DNA of 64,000 nucleotides, from positions 330,974,651-331,038,650 of the forward strand of contig NC_092874.1 in NCBI RefSeq assembly GCF_028372415.1. The letters run 5' to 3'. Origin of the DNA: Notamacropus eugenii. Taxonomy: Eukaryota > Chordata > Mammalia > Diprotodontia > Macropodidae. Shown one piece after another: positions 31,120 to 42,699 of the stretch. Each line of letters begins with the position of its first letter. Positions within the stretch are counted from its first letter, which is position 1. The position numbers and the translations under genes are program-made. The notes beneath the pieces are model-generated. The model saw nothing but the letters and a program-made list of their open reading frames with translations. It did no database searches and was not told the origin of the DNA.

Positions 31120-31440
31120 ATGAGAAAGGAGCAAATGATAAATTCCATGACCTCATGTCTAGACACGATTGTGTGAAGCTAGTAATGAGCAAGATGAACT
31201 AAGGATCCTAACAAAAGGAGGACATCATAAATATCCTCAAGATTTGGTGAAATGAAGTCTAAAACTAGAATATGGTTTTGGAAGGTTAGATCTTAGTCAA
31301 AAGAAATAGGAGAGGTAGCATGGTGGAGGAGGGGGTGCTATGAAGAGTTACAGGCTCAAATTGTGCCTTAAAAAGAGTCAGTCATGTTAGGAAGTACAGG
31401 AATCAGAAGGGGAAAGAAAGGTAGAAAGCTCTGGGGTGAA
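31120..31440 (+). mobile_element. CR1/L3-type LINE, endonuclease region fragment
   Basis: 'gagcaagatgaactaaggat', 'aggaggacatcataaatatc', 'tagaatatggttttggaagg', 'gtagcatggtggaggagggg' fit, with gaps, the CR1 endonuclease stretch encoding '...ITETWWDE...GYNLFRRDR...RKGGGVALYVK'. Confidence 0.5.
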
Positions 31441-31709
31441 GATCAGCGGAGGTAGAGAAAGAAGGGAAATGGTCATTATACTTATTGTCCTATACTAAGG
31501 CACAATAAACAATGATTCTTTTAATGCCCATTTTTGTACTGCATGTGAGTGAAGGATTTTCATTTTAAAATAGTTTTATTGTATTTAAAAATGTAAAGCC
31601 CATTCGTAGCTTGCTGGGTGTACAAAAACAGAGATAGGCCAGATTTGGCTCTTGGTTGTTAAGAAAACAGATCTATTGTGCCTGATACAAAGGCACAATA
31701 GAGTGGCAA
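31441..31709. other. Unassigned sequence
   Basis: Nothing recognised. Confidence 0.3.
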
Positions 31710-31964
31710 TGTGTTCAGTAGTTTTCCAGTCATGTCTGATACTTTGTGACCCTATTTGAGGCTTTCTTGGTAAAGATACTAGAGTGGTTTGCTCTTCACT
31801 TCCTCAGCTCATTTGACAGATGAGTTAACTGAGGCAAACTGTGTTAAGTTACTTGTCCAGGATCACACAACTAGGAAGTGTACAAGACTAAATTGGAACT
31901 CAGGAAGACAAGTCTTCCTGACTCCAGGTCTGTGCCTCTACCCGCTGTACCACTAAGCTGGCCT
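31710..31964 (-). repeat. Marsupial SINE (RTE-type tail), full length
   Basis: 'cagtcatgtctgatactttg', 'tgagttaactgaggcaaact', 'gatcacacaactaggaagtg', 'ctacccgctgtaccactaag'. Confidence 0.92.
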
Positions 31965-32218
31965 ACAGCAGTGATGGGATATATTTATTCAAACATTTGT
32001 TAGGGTTCTCTTTACACATTCTAAGGAAAAATCAAGTAAACAAAAAATGTCTGCTGTCTAGAACGGTGGCATTCAAAACGGGGGTCACATATTCTCAAAA
32101 GACTGTGGCATGATCCCAGTATGGCTGTAGTATGAACCCAAATGGTTTATGATCAGCCCAATGGAAGGCAGGAAGAAGGGTGACATCTTAACCTTTCCCA
32201 TGATAGCCAATTATAGGT
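31965..32218. other. Unassigned sequence
   Basis: 32055-32150 ('ggtggcattcaaaacggggg', 'tcacatattctc') may be part of an old DNA transposon; not assigned. Confidence 0.3.
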
Positions 32219-32375
32219 TTGCATTTATTCAGAGTTTACTATATAGTACACACAATGCTGAGTTCTGGGTGTAGAAAGGCAGACCAAAAACCCATGATAT
32301 TTTCTTTCAAGAAGCCCAGATTCTAATGGAGGAGACAGCATATAAATAATTAAATACATGTACAAGAAATATACA
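32219..32375 (+). repeat. Therian dispersed repeat (unassigned)
   Basis: 'tttgcatttattcagagttt', 'cacaatgctgagttctgggt', 'gcccagattctaatggagga', 'gacagcatataaataattaa'. Confidence 0.6.
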
Positions 32376-32379
32376 GAAT

Positions 32380-32505
32380 GGATAGAAGGCGATATCATGG
32401 AAGCAAAGAACACGAGCTTGGACAGACTTCAAGAGACAGTGAAGGACAGAAGGGCCTGGAGTGTTTTGGTTCATGGGGTCATGGAGAGCCGGACATCTCT
32501 ATCTC
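32380..32505 (+). mobile_element. RTE/BovB-type LINE 3' end
   Basis: The frame at 32382-32500 reads 'WIEGDIMEAKNTSLDRLQETVKDRRAWSVLVHGVMESRTS', the C-terminal end of an RTE ORF. The copy starts abruptly (5' truncation) and lies against the previous repeat. The last bases 'catggggtcatggagagccg' are those shared with the SINE tail. Confidence 0.85.
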
Positions 32506-33394
32506 TAAATCTGTGCTGCTATGACTTACCCACTGTCACATAAGAGGTAAATGCAGGAGGCAAAATTTAAACCCAGTTATTCCTAACTCTAAACTCAGAA
32601 TTCTATTCATTGGTCACCTCCCTTTCCATACACATATGGATAGATGTACACATACACACACACATTCAAATTTTATATTGTACTGGATATCATTACACAG
32701 AAAACTAGTTTGGCTACAAAATCTGATTACACCCAGAAAAAAAGTGGATTTTATTGTACAGTATGTCAATACATATGTTTTAAGGCCTTTTTACCATGGT
32801 CTGGTAAGTCAGTTTTATCACAGATATTATTGTTAATATGAGGGCTGGTCTAACGTCTACTCATAGCTATAGAAAATTATTGTTCTTATGCTAAAACTAT
32901 TCAGTGTGCAATTAGGAAGGGCTAACAAAAACCTGTGAAACAAGCTTTCTCTTGCTGTATTTCTGTCCACTAAAATCCCAGGGCTAATTTTATCAGCCTG
33001 TATCATTTTTTGAAAGCATATGGCTTGTTAGGGTTATTTTCTTCCTTTCTTTTAATGGAAAAAAAAAATAATAGCAGAGCTATAAATTCATTGGAGGAAA
33101 GGGTAACTAGAAGCACATCTGTTTATACTTCATAATCTCAGAAACAGATTGAATTGGTCCAGGGAATAAGGCTGGGACCACTGATGATAACTTCCTGGTC
33201 ATGAAAATACAAAAGTCAGTACACAAAGAGTAAGGGCATCTGCTGGAAAATGCAGATCTGGTCAAGGAAGTTGCATCCATTAGAATCAATGTTGATTCTT
33301 TGCTGATAATCCTTTCCATGCTATTCCTAAGTAAGTTTTCTTCAGCTAACTCTTAGATTGTATTTGAGTGCCTCATTTCATTCTAATCCTTAAA
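32506..33394. other. Mostly unique sequence
   Basis: No gene or firm repeat seen. (CA)n at 32649-32663 is short. Confidence 0.35.
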
Positions 33395-34060
33395 TTATCA
33401 GACTAGTCTTATTCAGCCAAGGCATGACCTTGCCTATAGCCTTAAGAGCACCAGTGGAAGCAGGGTTGATATTTTGCACAGCACCTCACCTGTCATGCCA
33501 CAGCCTGCAGAGGGGCCAAGTACTGTCTTCTGTAGAAGTAATGGCATGGATTGTAGTCATGTGTCCTTCCACAAGGCCAAAATTGTTATGAATGACCTTG
33601 GCCAAGGAGGCCAAACAGTTGGTAGTGCAGGAGGCATTACTGATGATCTTAAGGGAATTATCATATTTCCCATGGTTCACTCCCATAGCAAACACTGGGC
33701 CATCAGCAGAAGGGGCAGAGATAATGATCCACTTGGCTCTACATTTCAGGTTAGCCCCAGCCTTTTCCATGGTGATAAAGATCCCAGTGGACTCTACAAC
33801 ATACTTGGCTCCAGCATCTCCCCATTTAATATTGGTGGTAATGGCTTTTGCATTGAACGCTAGCATTTCGTTCTCAGCCTTGACAGTGCCCTTGTGCTTG
33901 GTGGAACCATATTGAAAAATATAAATCATGTAGTTGAGGTCAATGAAGGGGTCATTGATGATCACAATGTCTACTCCATCTGAGCTGAATGAAGCTTTGG
34001 TCACCAGGCACACAATCCAGCTAAATCTGTTGTCTCTGATCTTCACCATCTTGTTGCAGG
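33395..34060 (-). pseudogene. GAPDH: GAPDH processed pseudogene, 3'-truncated
   Basis: Intronless minus-strand copy of glyceraldehyde-3-phosphate dehydrogenase. From the ATG at 34047-34049 the frame reads '[50 protein letters not shown]'. It goes on to '[41 protein letters not shown]'. A stop follows at 33486, after 'GKLWRDG'-like 'CRLWHDR'. Past it homology continues to about 33395 ('NINPASTGALKAIGKVMPWLN'), then ends near codon 228 of about 333. The catalytic Cys in SCTTNC is still spelled. The Rossmann 'GFGRIGR' is changed to 'RFSWIVC', and two in-frame losses (about 3 and 7 codons) precede 'IKWGDAGA'. It cannot make an enzyme. No poly(A) tail, because the 3' part is missing. Confidence 0.95.
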
Positions 34061-34134
34061 GATGCAACTGATGCAAACTGGCATGGAGCTTGGAAGAGGA
34101 GTTGAGAGCCCAAAATATTTTTCTAAAAGGGTAT
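34061..34134. other. 5'-flank of GAPDH pseudogene
   Basis: May include 5' UTR sequence up to about 34095; not certain. Confidence 0.3.
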
Positions 34135-34560
34135 GGACAGTTTAATTATTTGGCTGTAATTTTAAATTTGTAGTAATTCTAAATTGGTATTCAGAAGAGT
34201 TGGTCATTTTAACAATTGAATATCAGCAGTACATCAGTAAAACCACCCTACTAAAGTCCCTCCAATATGGACTTTTCCCATTTATTCTCATTTTTGCTGA
34301 TTTACATGGTGGGTAGGGGGGCAGTAGGTAAAATGCCAAAGCTATTTGAATGTGCATTTCTCATTTTTAATGATTTAGAGCATGTTTTCATGCAGTAATT
34401 TATACTTTGAAAATTGATCTTTTGGAAACTGTTGTTCATGTCTTTTGACCACTTATCCATTGAGGAAAGGCTCTTAGTACTATATAGTTGTGTCGATTCC
34501 CTGTTTACTTTGGATATTATACTATTATTGCTAATACTTAATGCAAATTGTTTCTCCACT
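34135..34560 (-). mobile_element. L1 ORF2 3' region, minus strand
   Basis: 'atttttgctgatttacatgg', 'tgcatttctcatttttaatg', 'atttagagcatgttttcatg', 'catgtcttttgaccacttat', 'ccattgaggaaaggctctta' are the reverse complement of the L1 segment on the plus strand at 57660-57800. It lies beside the GAPDH pseudogene. Confidence 0.78.
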
Positions 34561-34596
34561 CTTTTCCTTGTACAAATCTCTACTTTTCCAAGTTAG

Positions 34597-34785
34597 GAAG
34601 ATCCAATTTCAAATATCGCCTCAGACACTTGTAAGCTGTGTGACCTTGGGCAAGTCATTTCACTTTTGTAAGTCTGAATTTCCTTATCTGTAAAATGGGA
34701 GTAATAATAGTACCTACCCCTCAGCATCCCTTACAAAATTTTTAAGGTACTAAATAAATATTAGCTATAACTATGATAATAACTT
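34597..34785 (+). repeat. tRNA-headed SINE with MIR-like tail
   Basis: 'gtgtgaccttgggcaagtca', 'tttccttatctgtaaaatgg', 'gagtaataatagtacctacc', 'actaaataaatattagctat'. Confidence 0.8.
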
Positions 34786-35720
34786 CTCATTGCTGGGATG
34801 GGCCATTGAATGTATTTACACTTTTCTATAATGGGTTATCTGGGGGTATATGAGATCAGAGCTTCCCCCCAGCTATCAGAGATAGGAGACCATGGTTGTG
34901 GAAATCACCATCTTTCTGAGTTCCAGGGTTCTTTTCCCCAGGATGGGGCAAGATCCAGACTCCAAAGTCTCCATCTCTAAGCATTAGTCCCACAAAAAGT
35001 ATGAATTGAATATCCTATAAGAACTGTGTGATTACACTCCTTTTCTAACTACCCTCATAGTCTATCTGGCCCAGAACTACTAGATAAAAATTAGTTCTTT
35101 GTCTAGGAAGAATTTTGCAGTTAAAGAATAGTGGGCTCACAGTTTTTTGGTAGATATTTTTGTATGTTTATAACCTATTTTGATTCTATGCCAAGAATTA
35201 ATATCAGATATATGACTAGCCTTCTTAAATACATACAGTTAAAAAAGAAAATGTTAGCTAGTGGGTATTCAGTGCTAATTTTCAGTGGATAGACACAAAC
35301 CTACACACTCCTTAATAACAAGTTGGTACCACCTAGTAGAGAAAGATAGACATGAAAAATAGAAGAAGGTTGCTGATTCTCTGCTAACTACAGAGAATAT
35401 GGTACTCATGTCACACATCTGTCCTAGTGAGACACATGCAGATGGCTAGGGTGAGCACTGGATTGCCCTGGTGAATGGTCCTCAGGGGTACCTGGTGGTG
35501 AAATTATCCACATTTGTATATAAAGATAGGAAAGAACTTGCATAAAGGTCAGTGAGGGTAACAAAGACTTCTGGAAGACAAATGAAGTCTTGATGGGTAC
35601 CAGACGTCACATTCTGGGCACAGTCCTTATTGGAGCATTTCCCAGTGATCCAAGGTCCTTAATTCTTTGTGTTGATGTTGTTTTTTATCTTAATTTGCAC
35701 ATTTTTATATAGATACGTTA
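34786..35720. other. Mostly unique sequence
   Basis: No gene or repeat recognised. Confidence 0.4.
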
Positions 35721-35946
35721 GGGTAGCTAGGTAGTTAGCACCAGGCCTGGATTCAGGAAGTCCTGAGTTCAAATCTAGCCTCAGACACTAGCTGTGTGAC
35801 TCTGAGGAGGTCACTTAATTCTGTTTGCCTGAGGTTCCTCATCTGTGAAATGAACTGGAGAAGGAAATGGCAAACCACTGCCTTTGCCAAGAAAACCCCA
35901 AATGGGGTCATGAAAAGTCAGACATGACTGAAATGACTCAACAATA
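35721..35946 (+). repeat. Marsupial SINE (RTE-type tail), full length
   Basis: 'gggtagctaggtagttagca', 'ccaggcctggattcaggaag', 'gagaaggaaatggcaaacca', 'aaaccccaaatggggtcatg', 'aaaagtcagacatgactgaa'. One of the least diverged copies. Confidence 0.95.
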
Positions 35947-36212
35947 TTTTCATTTTAAAGTCATTTTGATTAGATTTTTTTATACTTCAGGCAAATATAG
36001 TCTGACCATTTGATCCAAGCCACAATTCAGAAATCCAAGTATCTTTCTCAGAAATCATCTTCTTACTCAGATCTTTACTTCTTTTCTTAATGATGCTACT
36101 GCTTTTCTACCTCCCAAACTAGCCTGCCACAGACCATGCCCCAGAAGAGCTAAGCTAATCAGCTCTTTACTCCAAAGAACTAAATGTCCTCCTCTTTCCC
36201 TGCCTATTAGGC
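35947..36212. other. Unassigned sequence
   Basis: Nothing recognised. Confidence 0.3.
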
Positions 36213-36253
36213 ACTGTGTGTGTGTGTATGTGTGTGTGTGTGCACGTGTGTGT
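36213..36253. repeat. (TG)n microsatellite
   Basis: TGTGTG tract with TATG and CACG interruptions. Confidence 0.95.
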
Positions 36254-36894
36254 ATCCCCTGCTTCTCTCCCCTTCTCTTTCTCATGTAATGGGGCTGTGG
36301 TGCATATTGAATATCTCACACAGCATCTCTCCCCACATGGAGGAGGGTAGAGAATTTGCTTCTGGGGAAGCCAGGATGATATGAAATTGAAGGACCTTGG
36401 AGTGACTGTAGAGCATGTGTGGACATTCGGTAACTGGTTCTAGTTGACTAACCACGTGTCGAAGAGGAGTCTTTTTGACTGACTGTAGAGACATTAGAAA
36501 AGGTTTGTCAACTTCAGTGCCTTCCTTGCTTGGCTTCATTCCATGACTCATGCTCATGGCATCTAGTGAGGGGTAATAGTGAAAGGGGAAAGGCCAGGAT
36601 AACTTTTTCCTTGTGAGGCTATATGACTTTGGGAAAAGACCTTGGTCTTTAACTTTGCTCTTTTCACTTTTAGGTAAGTGGGATTGGAGTCTCTAATTGT
36701 ATCATTTTGAAAAGACAAGAGGGTGCTCTATTGTCTTGGAATTCCAGATTCTAGATTTCATAACCAGTACAGCATCAAAGACCCTAGGAGAAAGGACTGA
36801 CCTTTGAAACAACAGCCTATTGGTAGCTAAGAAAAAATTTATGGAGAAGAGATGCCACCTTTGGATGAGAAATTATATAAGAGATCATATGTAT
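36254..36894. other. Unassigned sequence
   Basis: A 91-codon minus-strand frame (36282-36557) has no domain; nothing else recognised. Confidence 0.35.
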
Positions 36895-37028
36895 AATATA
36901 AACATGTATGTATATATATAATATATACATACATGTATATATTACAAATAAATTATATGAGTATAAAATCTTCATTCTAATGTAAGTATATATATATATG
37001 TATATATGTGTATGTGTGTGTGTGTATA
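36895..37028. repeat. (TA)n/(TG)n low-complexity tract
   Basis: TATA and GTATG runs with a short unique centre. Confidence 0.85.
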
Positions 37029-37031
37029 ATC

Positions 37032-37112
37032 TTTCCCATTAGAATGTAAGTTGTCTTTTGTATTTGTATCCCCAAGTGCTTATTACATACTAAGTACTTA
37101 ATAAGTGGCTTT
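37032..37112 (+). mobile_element. L2 LINE 3' end
   Basis: 'cattagaatgtaagttgtct', 'tttgtatccccaagtgctta', 'ctaagtacttaataagtggc'. Short, decayed L2 end. Confidence 0.6.
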
Positions 37113-38399
37113 TTCATTTCATTTTTCATTAACTTCCCAATATTCTTTTCTCTTCTGAAGACCTTACTTTAATGGGGTGCCACTTCTTTCCTCTGGGAAC
37201 TTTAGTTTCCTGCTCCAAACTTCCTACTTTTGACCCATGTTTTTTAGATTTCTTCTGATAGTATCATGTATGCCAATATGTATCAGCAGAAGAATTCTCT
37301 AGTCATTGGACAGGTCTTTGTGTAATTGTGGATACATACATTGAGAAGCCAGTATATTTCTCTAGTTATCATGTCTTTAAATAACTGCCTTAATGCCCTT
37401 CAACAGTGAGTCACTAGCCAATGCCATTTGTACCTTTTTCCTATGACCCTTACAGAGTGATTTCTTACCCCATGGCACATGCAGATTCATAGTATCATTC
37501 TTTTGCATTTAAGTAATTGTTTCCTCTTCAGAGTGTCCAGCTTTCTCTTTTGAGGAAAGAGCCTGATACTTCTTTCTTAGCTCTCAGTGTACAGAGCCCC
37601 TTTCATATCTTCTCTGGGTACCATTTTAAATTCTTACAGATCAGAATTTCCATTTATCCTTTTGGAAATTTTTTCTCCTTTGCTTTTATATGAAAACCAT
37701 TCTATCTTCTTAAGGAACAATTTACACATCAAGATATATTTCATTCATTTTTTATAATTGAAAGTACAGAAGGGTATTCCTTGTGATCCTTTATTTTCCA
37801 TTCTAGAAAGCAGATCGATCTGCCCTTTGAATATAAATAGAAGTCACTTAGTTGGGGCAAAAAGGAAAAAGAAATGCAGATGATTTGTGGTTTACTGTAG
37901 ATTTTCTCTGCTCCCCATGCTTCTTGTGAGATCCTCCCTTTTTTTTTCTCATTGTTAGTATTAGGTCTCCTTGAAAACTCCAGAAAAATGGCCATGTGGA
38001 CAATCTGTCATTGCTTCAACAACTTACACATAATAAATGCTCAAATTCTTCTTGATTGACAAGGTGTCAAAAATACATTACAAGGTCCATAATTCTATCC
38101 ACATGGGCCCTGTCCCTATGAATGAGCGTTACAAACAATTTGTGTCTTAGGAATCCATCTTCATAAGTTGCTGCAATGTCCAAAATTGAATTGCCTGATA
38201 TACAACTCTCAGGCAATGCTTTTCCAAATTTATGCAGGCTGGTGCTTGGATGACCAGTTTCCCTTAATGTATGTTTGAAGGTTCTAAAGCTTGTTAGAAC
38301 CTTTTAGAGTTTGTCTTCTGCTAGAACAGCGTTCAAGAATCTAGGACAACTTTGCAGTCAGGATAAGGCATAAAAATAACTCTTTGGTGGAAGTGATAA
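37113..38399. other. Mostly unique sequence
   Basis: No gene or repeat recognised over 1.3 kb. Confidence 0.4.
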
Positions 38400-38520
38400 T
38401 GTGTGTGTATATACACAATATATGCATGTATGTTTTATATATATATATATATACATGAATTTATATTTATGCAACCTTCATATATACACATACATATATA
38501 TCACACATATATACCTATAC
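38400..38520. repeat. (TA)/(CATA) low-complexity tract
   Basis: TATATA, CATGTA and CACATA units. Confidence 0.85.
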
Positions 38521-39562
38521 AGTTAGAGAAATTTTCTTTTAGACAAACACTTCCCACAAAAATTCAAACATATTCCTTTATAGAGTACATTACTTGAAAA
38601 GAAAACACAAAAACACAGAAAGAATATGTCCTTTATCTTTATTTTAGATAAAATTTAAATTTTTTAACATTTTAAAATTTAATATAACATTTTAATTTTT
38701 AATATTTTAAATGAAAAATTAAATTTGCACTGATGTCACTTTTTAATTCCTTCCCTCCTAGAAAACCATCCCTCATAATAAAGATGTGCATTTAAGCAAA
38801 AGCAATCAACACGTTGACCGCATCTGACAGTGAACGCTACAACCATGGCTCTAGCCCACCATCGTTCTATCAGGAGGAGACATTCTTCATTATGTCATCC
38901 AAAATTAATATTTCATTGATCAGAAGTCTAATGTCTCTTTATATCTCTTTTTAACTTTGGCAACATGGTACCAATTTTGACTGGCAAACAAATTTTGAAA
39001 GCTTTTTGTAAGTTAAATTTCATCAGTAGAATGGAGATCTTTGTATGCAAGTACTTGTAACTCTTCAGCTAAAAGGGCCTTGGTAAGCAGAATATTACTA
39101 TTAAGTAGCACGGGAAGACACACTGAAGCTCCCTTGAAAGTTAATGTTGAAGTTGGACATTTTTCAAATAAACAATTGAATTGAACTTTGCTGAGATCAA
39201 AGAGGTATTATTGTTAACCTCCACAGTTAACTTAATTCTGGCTAGGTCTTTGTTTTCATTCATTTAAATACTGAATGCTGTCAAATTCCTGAACCTCAAG
39301 TTCAAAGAGAAATGAATGATCCAATAGAAGATTCATCTTAATGGAAGAGGAAGGACAAATTCAGTATTCAAAAAATATTTGAAGAGGAAGCCAAGAAATG
39401 TTGGTCCTGAGCCTACTAGTGAATGAATTTAGTCTCAAGTGATAGGAAGTGCATGACCCAGAGGCATAACTAACTCTTAACAAAGAACGATTTTGAAAGG
39501 TTTATAAAAGTCATTCTTGATCCTAAAAGGCTTTTAATTGAGAATGTTTCTTGATATCAGAA
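38521..39562. other. Mostly unique sequence
   Basis: AT-rich at 38640-38720, otherwise ordinary; no gene or repeat recognised. Confidence 0.4.
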
Positions 39563-39810
39563 GGGTTAGCTAGGTATTTCAGTAGATAAAATGCCAGGTC
39601 TAGAATCAGGAAGATTTGAGTTCAAATTTGTCCTCAGACACTTAATAACTGAGAGACCCTAGTTAAGTCACTTAACCCTCTTTGCTGTAGTTTCTTCACA
39701 TGTAAAATGATCTGGAGAAAGAAATGACAAACCACTCTAGTATCTTTGCCAAGAAAACCCTAAATGAGATCACAAAGAGTCTGACACAACTGAAAAATGA
39801 CTCACCAACA
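39563..39810 (+). repeat. Marsupial SINE (RTE-type tail), full length
   Basis: 'gggttagctaggtatttcag', 'gtctagaatcaggaagattt', 'gtatctttgccaagaaaacc', 'gatcacaaagagtctgacac'. Confidence 0.92.
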
Positions 39811-39854
39811 ACATGATATCAGGATATACAGATAGAGTTACCACAAGTGAAATT

Positions 39855-39955
39855 CAATTTATCTAACAAACATTTACTAGAAACTTGCTACAGGTAAGAC
39901 ACTTTCCTAAGTGCTGTGGATTTAATAACAAAAAGTAATCTGTCCCTGTCCTCAA
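39855..39955 (+). repeat. Therian dispersed repeat fragment
   Basis: 'caaacatttactagaaactt', 'gacactttcctaagtgctgt', 'gtccctgtcctcaagg'. Confidence 0.55.
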
Positions 39956-39964
39956 GGTTGTTGT

Positions 39965-40180
39965 GTTGTCATTGTGTTCATCCTTCATTTTTGAAGAAGA
40001 CCATGACACCAGAGAAATGATGACATGACTTGCACTTGACTTTGTTTTGAGTGAGGGAGGGCTGTGCAGGTCACCAGCCTCATTTCTCCTCCTGAGCCAT
40101 CTGGGTCCAGTGACCAGACATTCATCAGATGACCCAGGATGCAATGGGAGACCTTTGTCTTTTTATGCTGGCCTTTTCAG
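39965..40180 (-). repeat. Marsupial SINE tail of another family, minus strand
   Basis: 'gttcatccttcatttttgaa', 'gaagaccatgacaccagaga', 'aatgatgacatgacttgcac', 'gtcaccagcctcatttctcc', 'cagatgacccaggatgcaat'. In reverse it is the 3' half of a tRNA-headed marsupial SINE ending '...aaaatgaaggatgaacac'. A fragment of it also lies at 4175. Confidence 0.72.
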
Positions 40181-40354
40181 GTACTTGCTTAGAGGAAAGT
40201 AACACCCATTGAGTGAATAGTCTTCTTTAAGAAGTAGTCAGGGAATGGCCCTTTTAATAAACCAAAGAAAAAATAACTAAATCAAGCTGGGAGGGAAACA
40301 GAAACGGTTACTATTACATTCCAATGGTAGAGAAAGATAAGAGGGAAGTAAAGC
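40181..40354. other. Unassigned sequence
   Basis: Nothing recognised. Confidence 0.3.
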
Positions 40355-40800
40355 AAGTGCAGTCAGTCAACTAACATTTATTAAGTGCCTACTGTGTGCC
40401 AGGCAATGTATTAAGCACTTGGGGATACAAAGGCAAAAAATAGCCTCTTTTCTCAAGAGCTCACCATTGAATGGTGGCGACAATTCAGAAAAAACAAGAC
40501 AGAGACGGAATAATTTGGGAGTAGTGTCAGAGGAAGTGTGCTAAGATTGAGGAGTGCAAAAGCCTTCTTGCAGACTTTAGCTGAGCTGATACAAATCAAT
40601 ACAGAACAATTTGAGAAGGGAGGGAGCAGTCACTACTGGGATCATCAGACAGAGTCCGAGAAGGTTTGATGGAACATATAGTACCTGAATGGAGCCTTCA
40701 AAGAGGTGAAGAACTCTGAGATACTTATAACATGGGAAGGCATTCCAGGCATGTGCATACAAGTGCATGAAGGTAAGAAATGGAATGTTATCTTTAAGGA
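40355..40800 (+). repeat. Therian dispersed repeat, longest copy here
   Basis: 'acatttattaagtgcctact', 'gtgtgccaggcaatgtatta', 'agcacttggggatacaaagg', 'tcaagagctcaccattgaat', later 'gaatggagccttcaaagagg' and 'aaggcattccaggcatgtgc'. About 450 bp. The same order recurs in pieces at eight other places in the window. I do not know its family name. Confidence 0.72.
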
Positions 40801-41339
40801 AGAGTCACTTTATAAAATAAGTAAGAGGTAGCCCTTTTAATATTTAGATTTCTTTCTATAATCTGAAAGCTGGCCCCTAAGGTTTCTTAGAGAATATTTA
40901 AAACTCTGTTCATTTTTTTTTTTTTTTTGCTGTGTCTCCTTCCAATAAAAGCTGAATTTTAAAAATATTGCAGGAAAAGATTTAATTTGATCTTGATCAT
41001 TTTTGTTTAACTGTGAAGTATTATACTGCTGCAGGATAAGCCTGATGAAAGTACATTTTTCAAGTCACCTAATCCTTTGCTTTGTATCCATTTTCTTAGG
41101 AAAGATACTGCAACAAAAGCAGGCATTCATCTTATCTACTGTGACCTCTCAGATTTCTTTTTTCACCATATTTCTGTTCACCACTCCATCAGTGACTAAA
41201 TAATCTCCTTGAACAGACACTCAGACCACATCATTGCCTTCCGTAGTGCTCAGATCTGGCTCAGTGAAAGCTTACCCATCAGAATCTCACACTGATGCTT
41301 CTCTCCCTTTTCCCTCTTGCCCTTTCAAAAAGACACACC
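40801..41339. other. Unassigned sequence with poly(T) run
   Basis: T18-like run at about 40911-40929; otherwise nothing recognised. Confidence 0.35.
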
Positions 41340-41492
41340 AGACTCAAACTTCAAATCATTTTTCTTCTCTTTGCTATAGCCTGTATATAGTTGATTTGTG
41401 CATAGTTGTTGGCATGTTGTCTTTACTTCTGTATCCTAGCATGTGCCCGTCCATAGTAGACAACTAATAAACGTTTATTGACAGACTGCAAG
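41340..41492 (+). mobile_element. L2 LINE 3' end
   Basis: 'gtgcatagttgttggcatgt', 'tgtctttacttctgtatcct', 'agcatgtgcccgtccatagt', 'actaataaacgtttattgac'. Good match to the L2 terminal order. Confidence 0.75.
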
Positions 41493-41979
41493 ACCCTTTT
41501 CCTGCCTATATTTTTTCTGATTTATCTCTTACTTTCAGTATTTTGTACAAACTTTCATACTTGCTATCTTTTCTTCCTATTTTTTTACATCTCAGTTCGA
41601 TTCTGAGTTCTCAGCTCCTATAGAAAGATTATTATTAATTTAAATATTATTATTCTCTTTAAAATAGGATCATAAATTGAGGAGAGATACCCACAATTTA
41701 ACATGGAATAAATCTGTTTCAAAATGTTTAACATGTATTTCCAATTGAAGTATCTACATCTTACTTTAAAATGCAATTGTATATGGTGATGCCATGAATG
41801 AGATATAACAAGGAGAAACTATAGTGTTCAGGATGGAGAAGATTAGAATGCCTGATGACCACGTGGAAAATTCTGTGGGATGTTGGGGGAGGAGAGGATG
41901 AAATAAGCACAGGGGGAAAAGGTTTGTGAGTTACATAGGGTAATCGAGGTAGTAGATTTACAGGAGAGCAAGTAGGTTA
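41493..41979. other. Unassigned sequence
   Basis: Nothing recognised. Confidence 0.3.
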
Positions 41980-42223
41980 AGCCAGTTAGATAGCACAGTG
42001 GATAGCGTGCTGGGCCTAGAGCTAAGAAGACTCATCTTCTCAGGATCAAATTTGTCCTCAGACACAGACTATCTGTGTGATCCAGGACTAGTCACTTAAC
42101 CCTGTTTGCCTCAGTTTCCTCATCTATAAAATCAACTGGGGAAGGAAATGGCAAACCATACCAGTATCTTTGCCAAGAGAACCCCAAATGGGTTCAAGAA
42201 GAGTTGGACATAACTGAGCAACA
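41980..42223 (+). repeat. Marsupial SINE (RTE-type tail), full length
   Basis: 'agccagttagatagcacagt', 'gtgctgggcctagagctaag', 'gcctcagtttcctcatctat', 'aatggcaaaccataccagta', 'gttcaagaagagttggacat'. Confidence 0.93.
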
Positions 42224-42699
42224 GGCTGGGTTAAAACCTTACTGAAAAGGCAAAGCAGAAAGAGAATCTACATTATACTTTGTTCCAGAGGAAGGCAAAA
42301 GAATATTTTCTGGAAGACAGAAAATGATGCAACTTTGAAGAGACAAGGTACAAGTGAATAACATCTAATATCTAGTCATAGAGAAGAAGAAGAAAAGAGA
42401 AAGAGACATGGAGTGGCTGGAATTTGGAATTCCTTAAAGATCTTTTACGAATTATTAAAGACAGTTTTCAAAATTGCTGTTTCAATTAGAACTAAAAGAA
42501 ATCTCTATTTGCAGATCAAAGGCACTTGGACAAATTGCAGAAGATAATGTTAAAAAATGCAGGAAAATCTAAGAAAAAGGTGAAGAAAACCTGAAAGAAA
42601 GAAAAGAAAACAATGCCACAAACTTCTCTGTGGAACCTTCTGGTATAAGAGGGGAAATGGGGTTGATGAGAAGCAAGAACAACAGAGAGAACTGAAGAT
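42224..42699. other. Unassigned sequence
   Basis: A/G-rich; nothing recognised. Confidence 0.3.

Noticed and set aside
33486-34076. 196-codon open frame as a GAPDH gene
   Set aside because: It is intronless, lacks the last third and the NAD-binding motif, and carries internal losses: a processed pseudogene.
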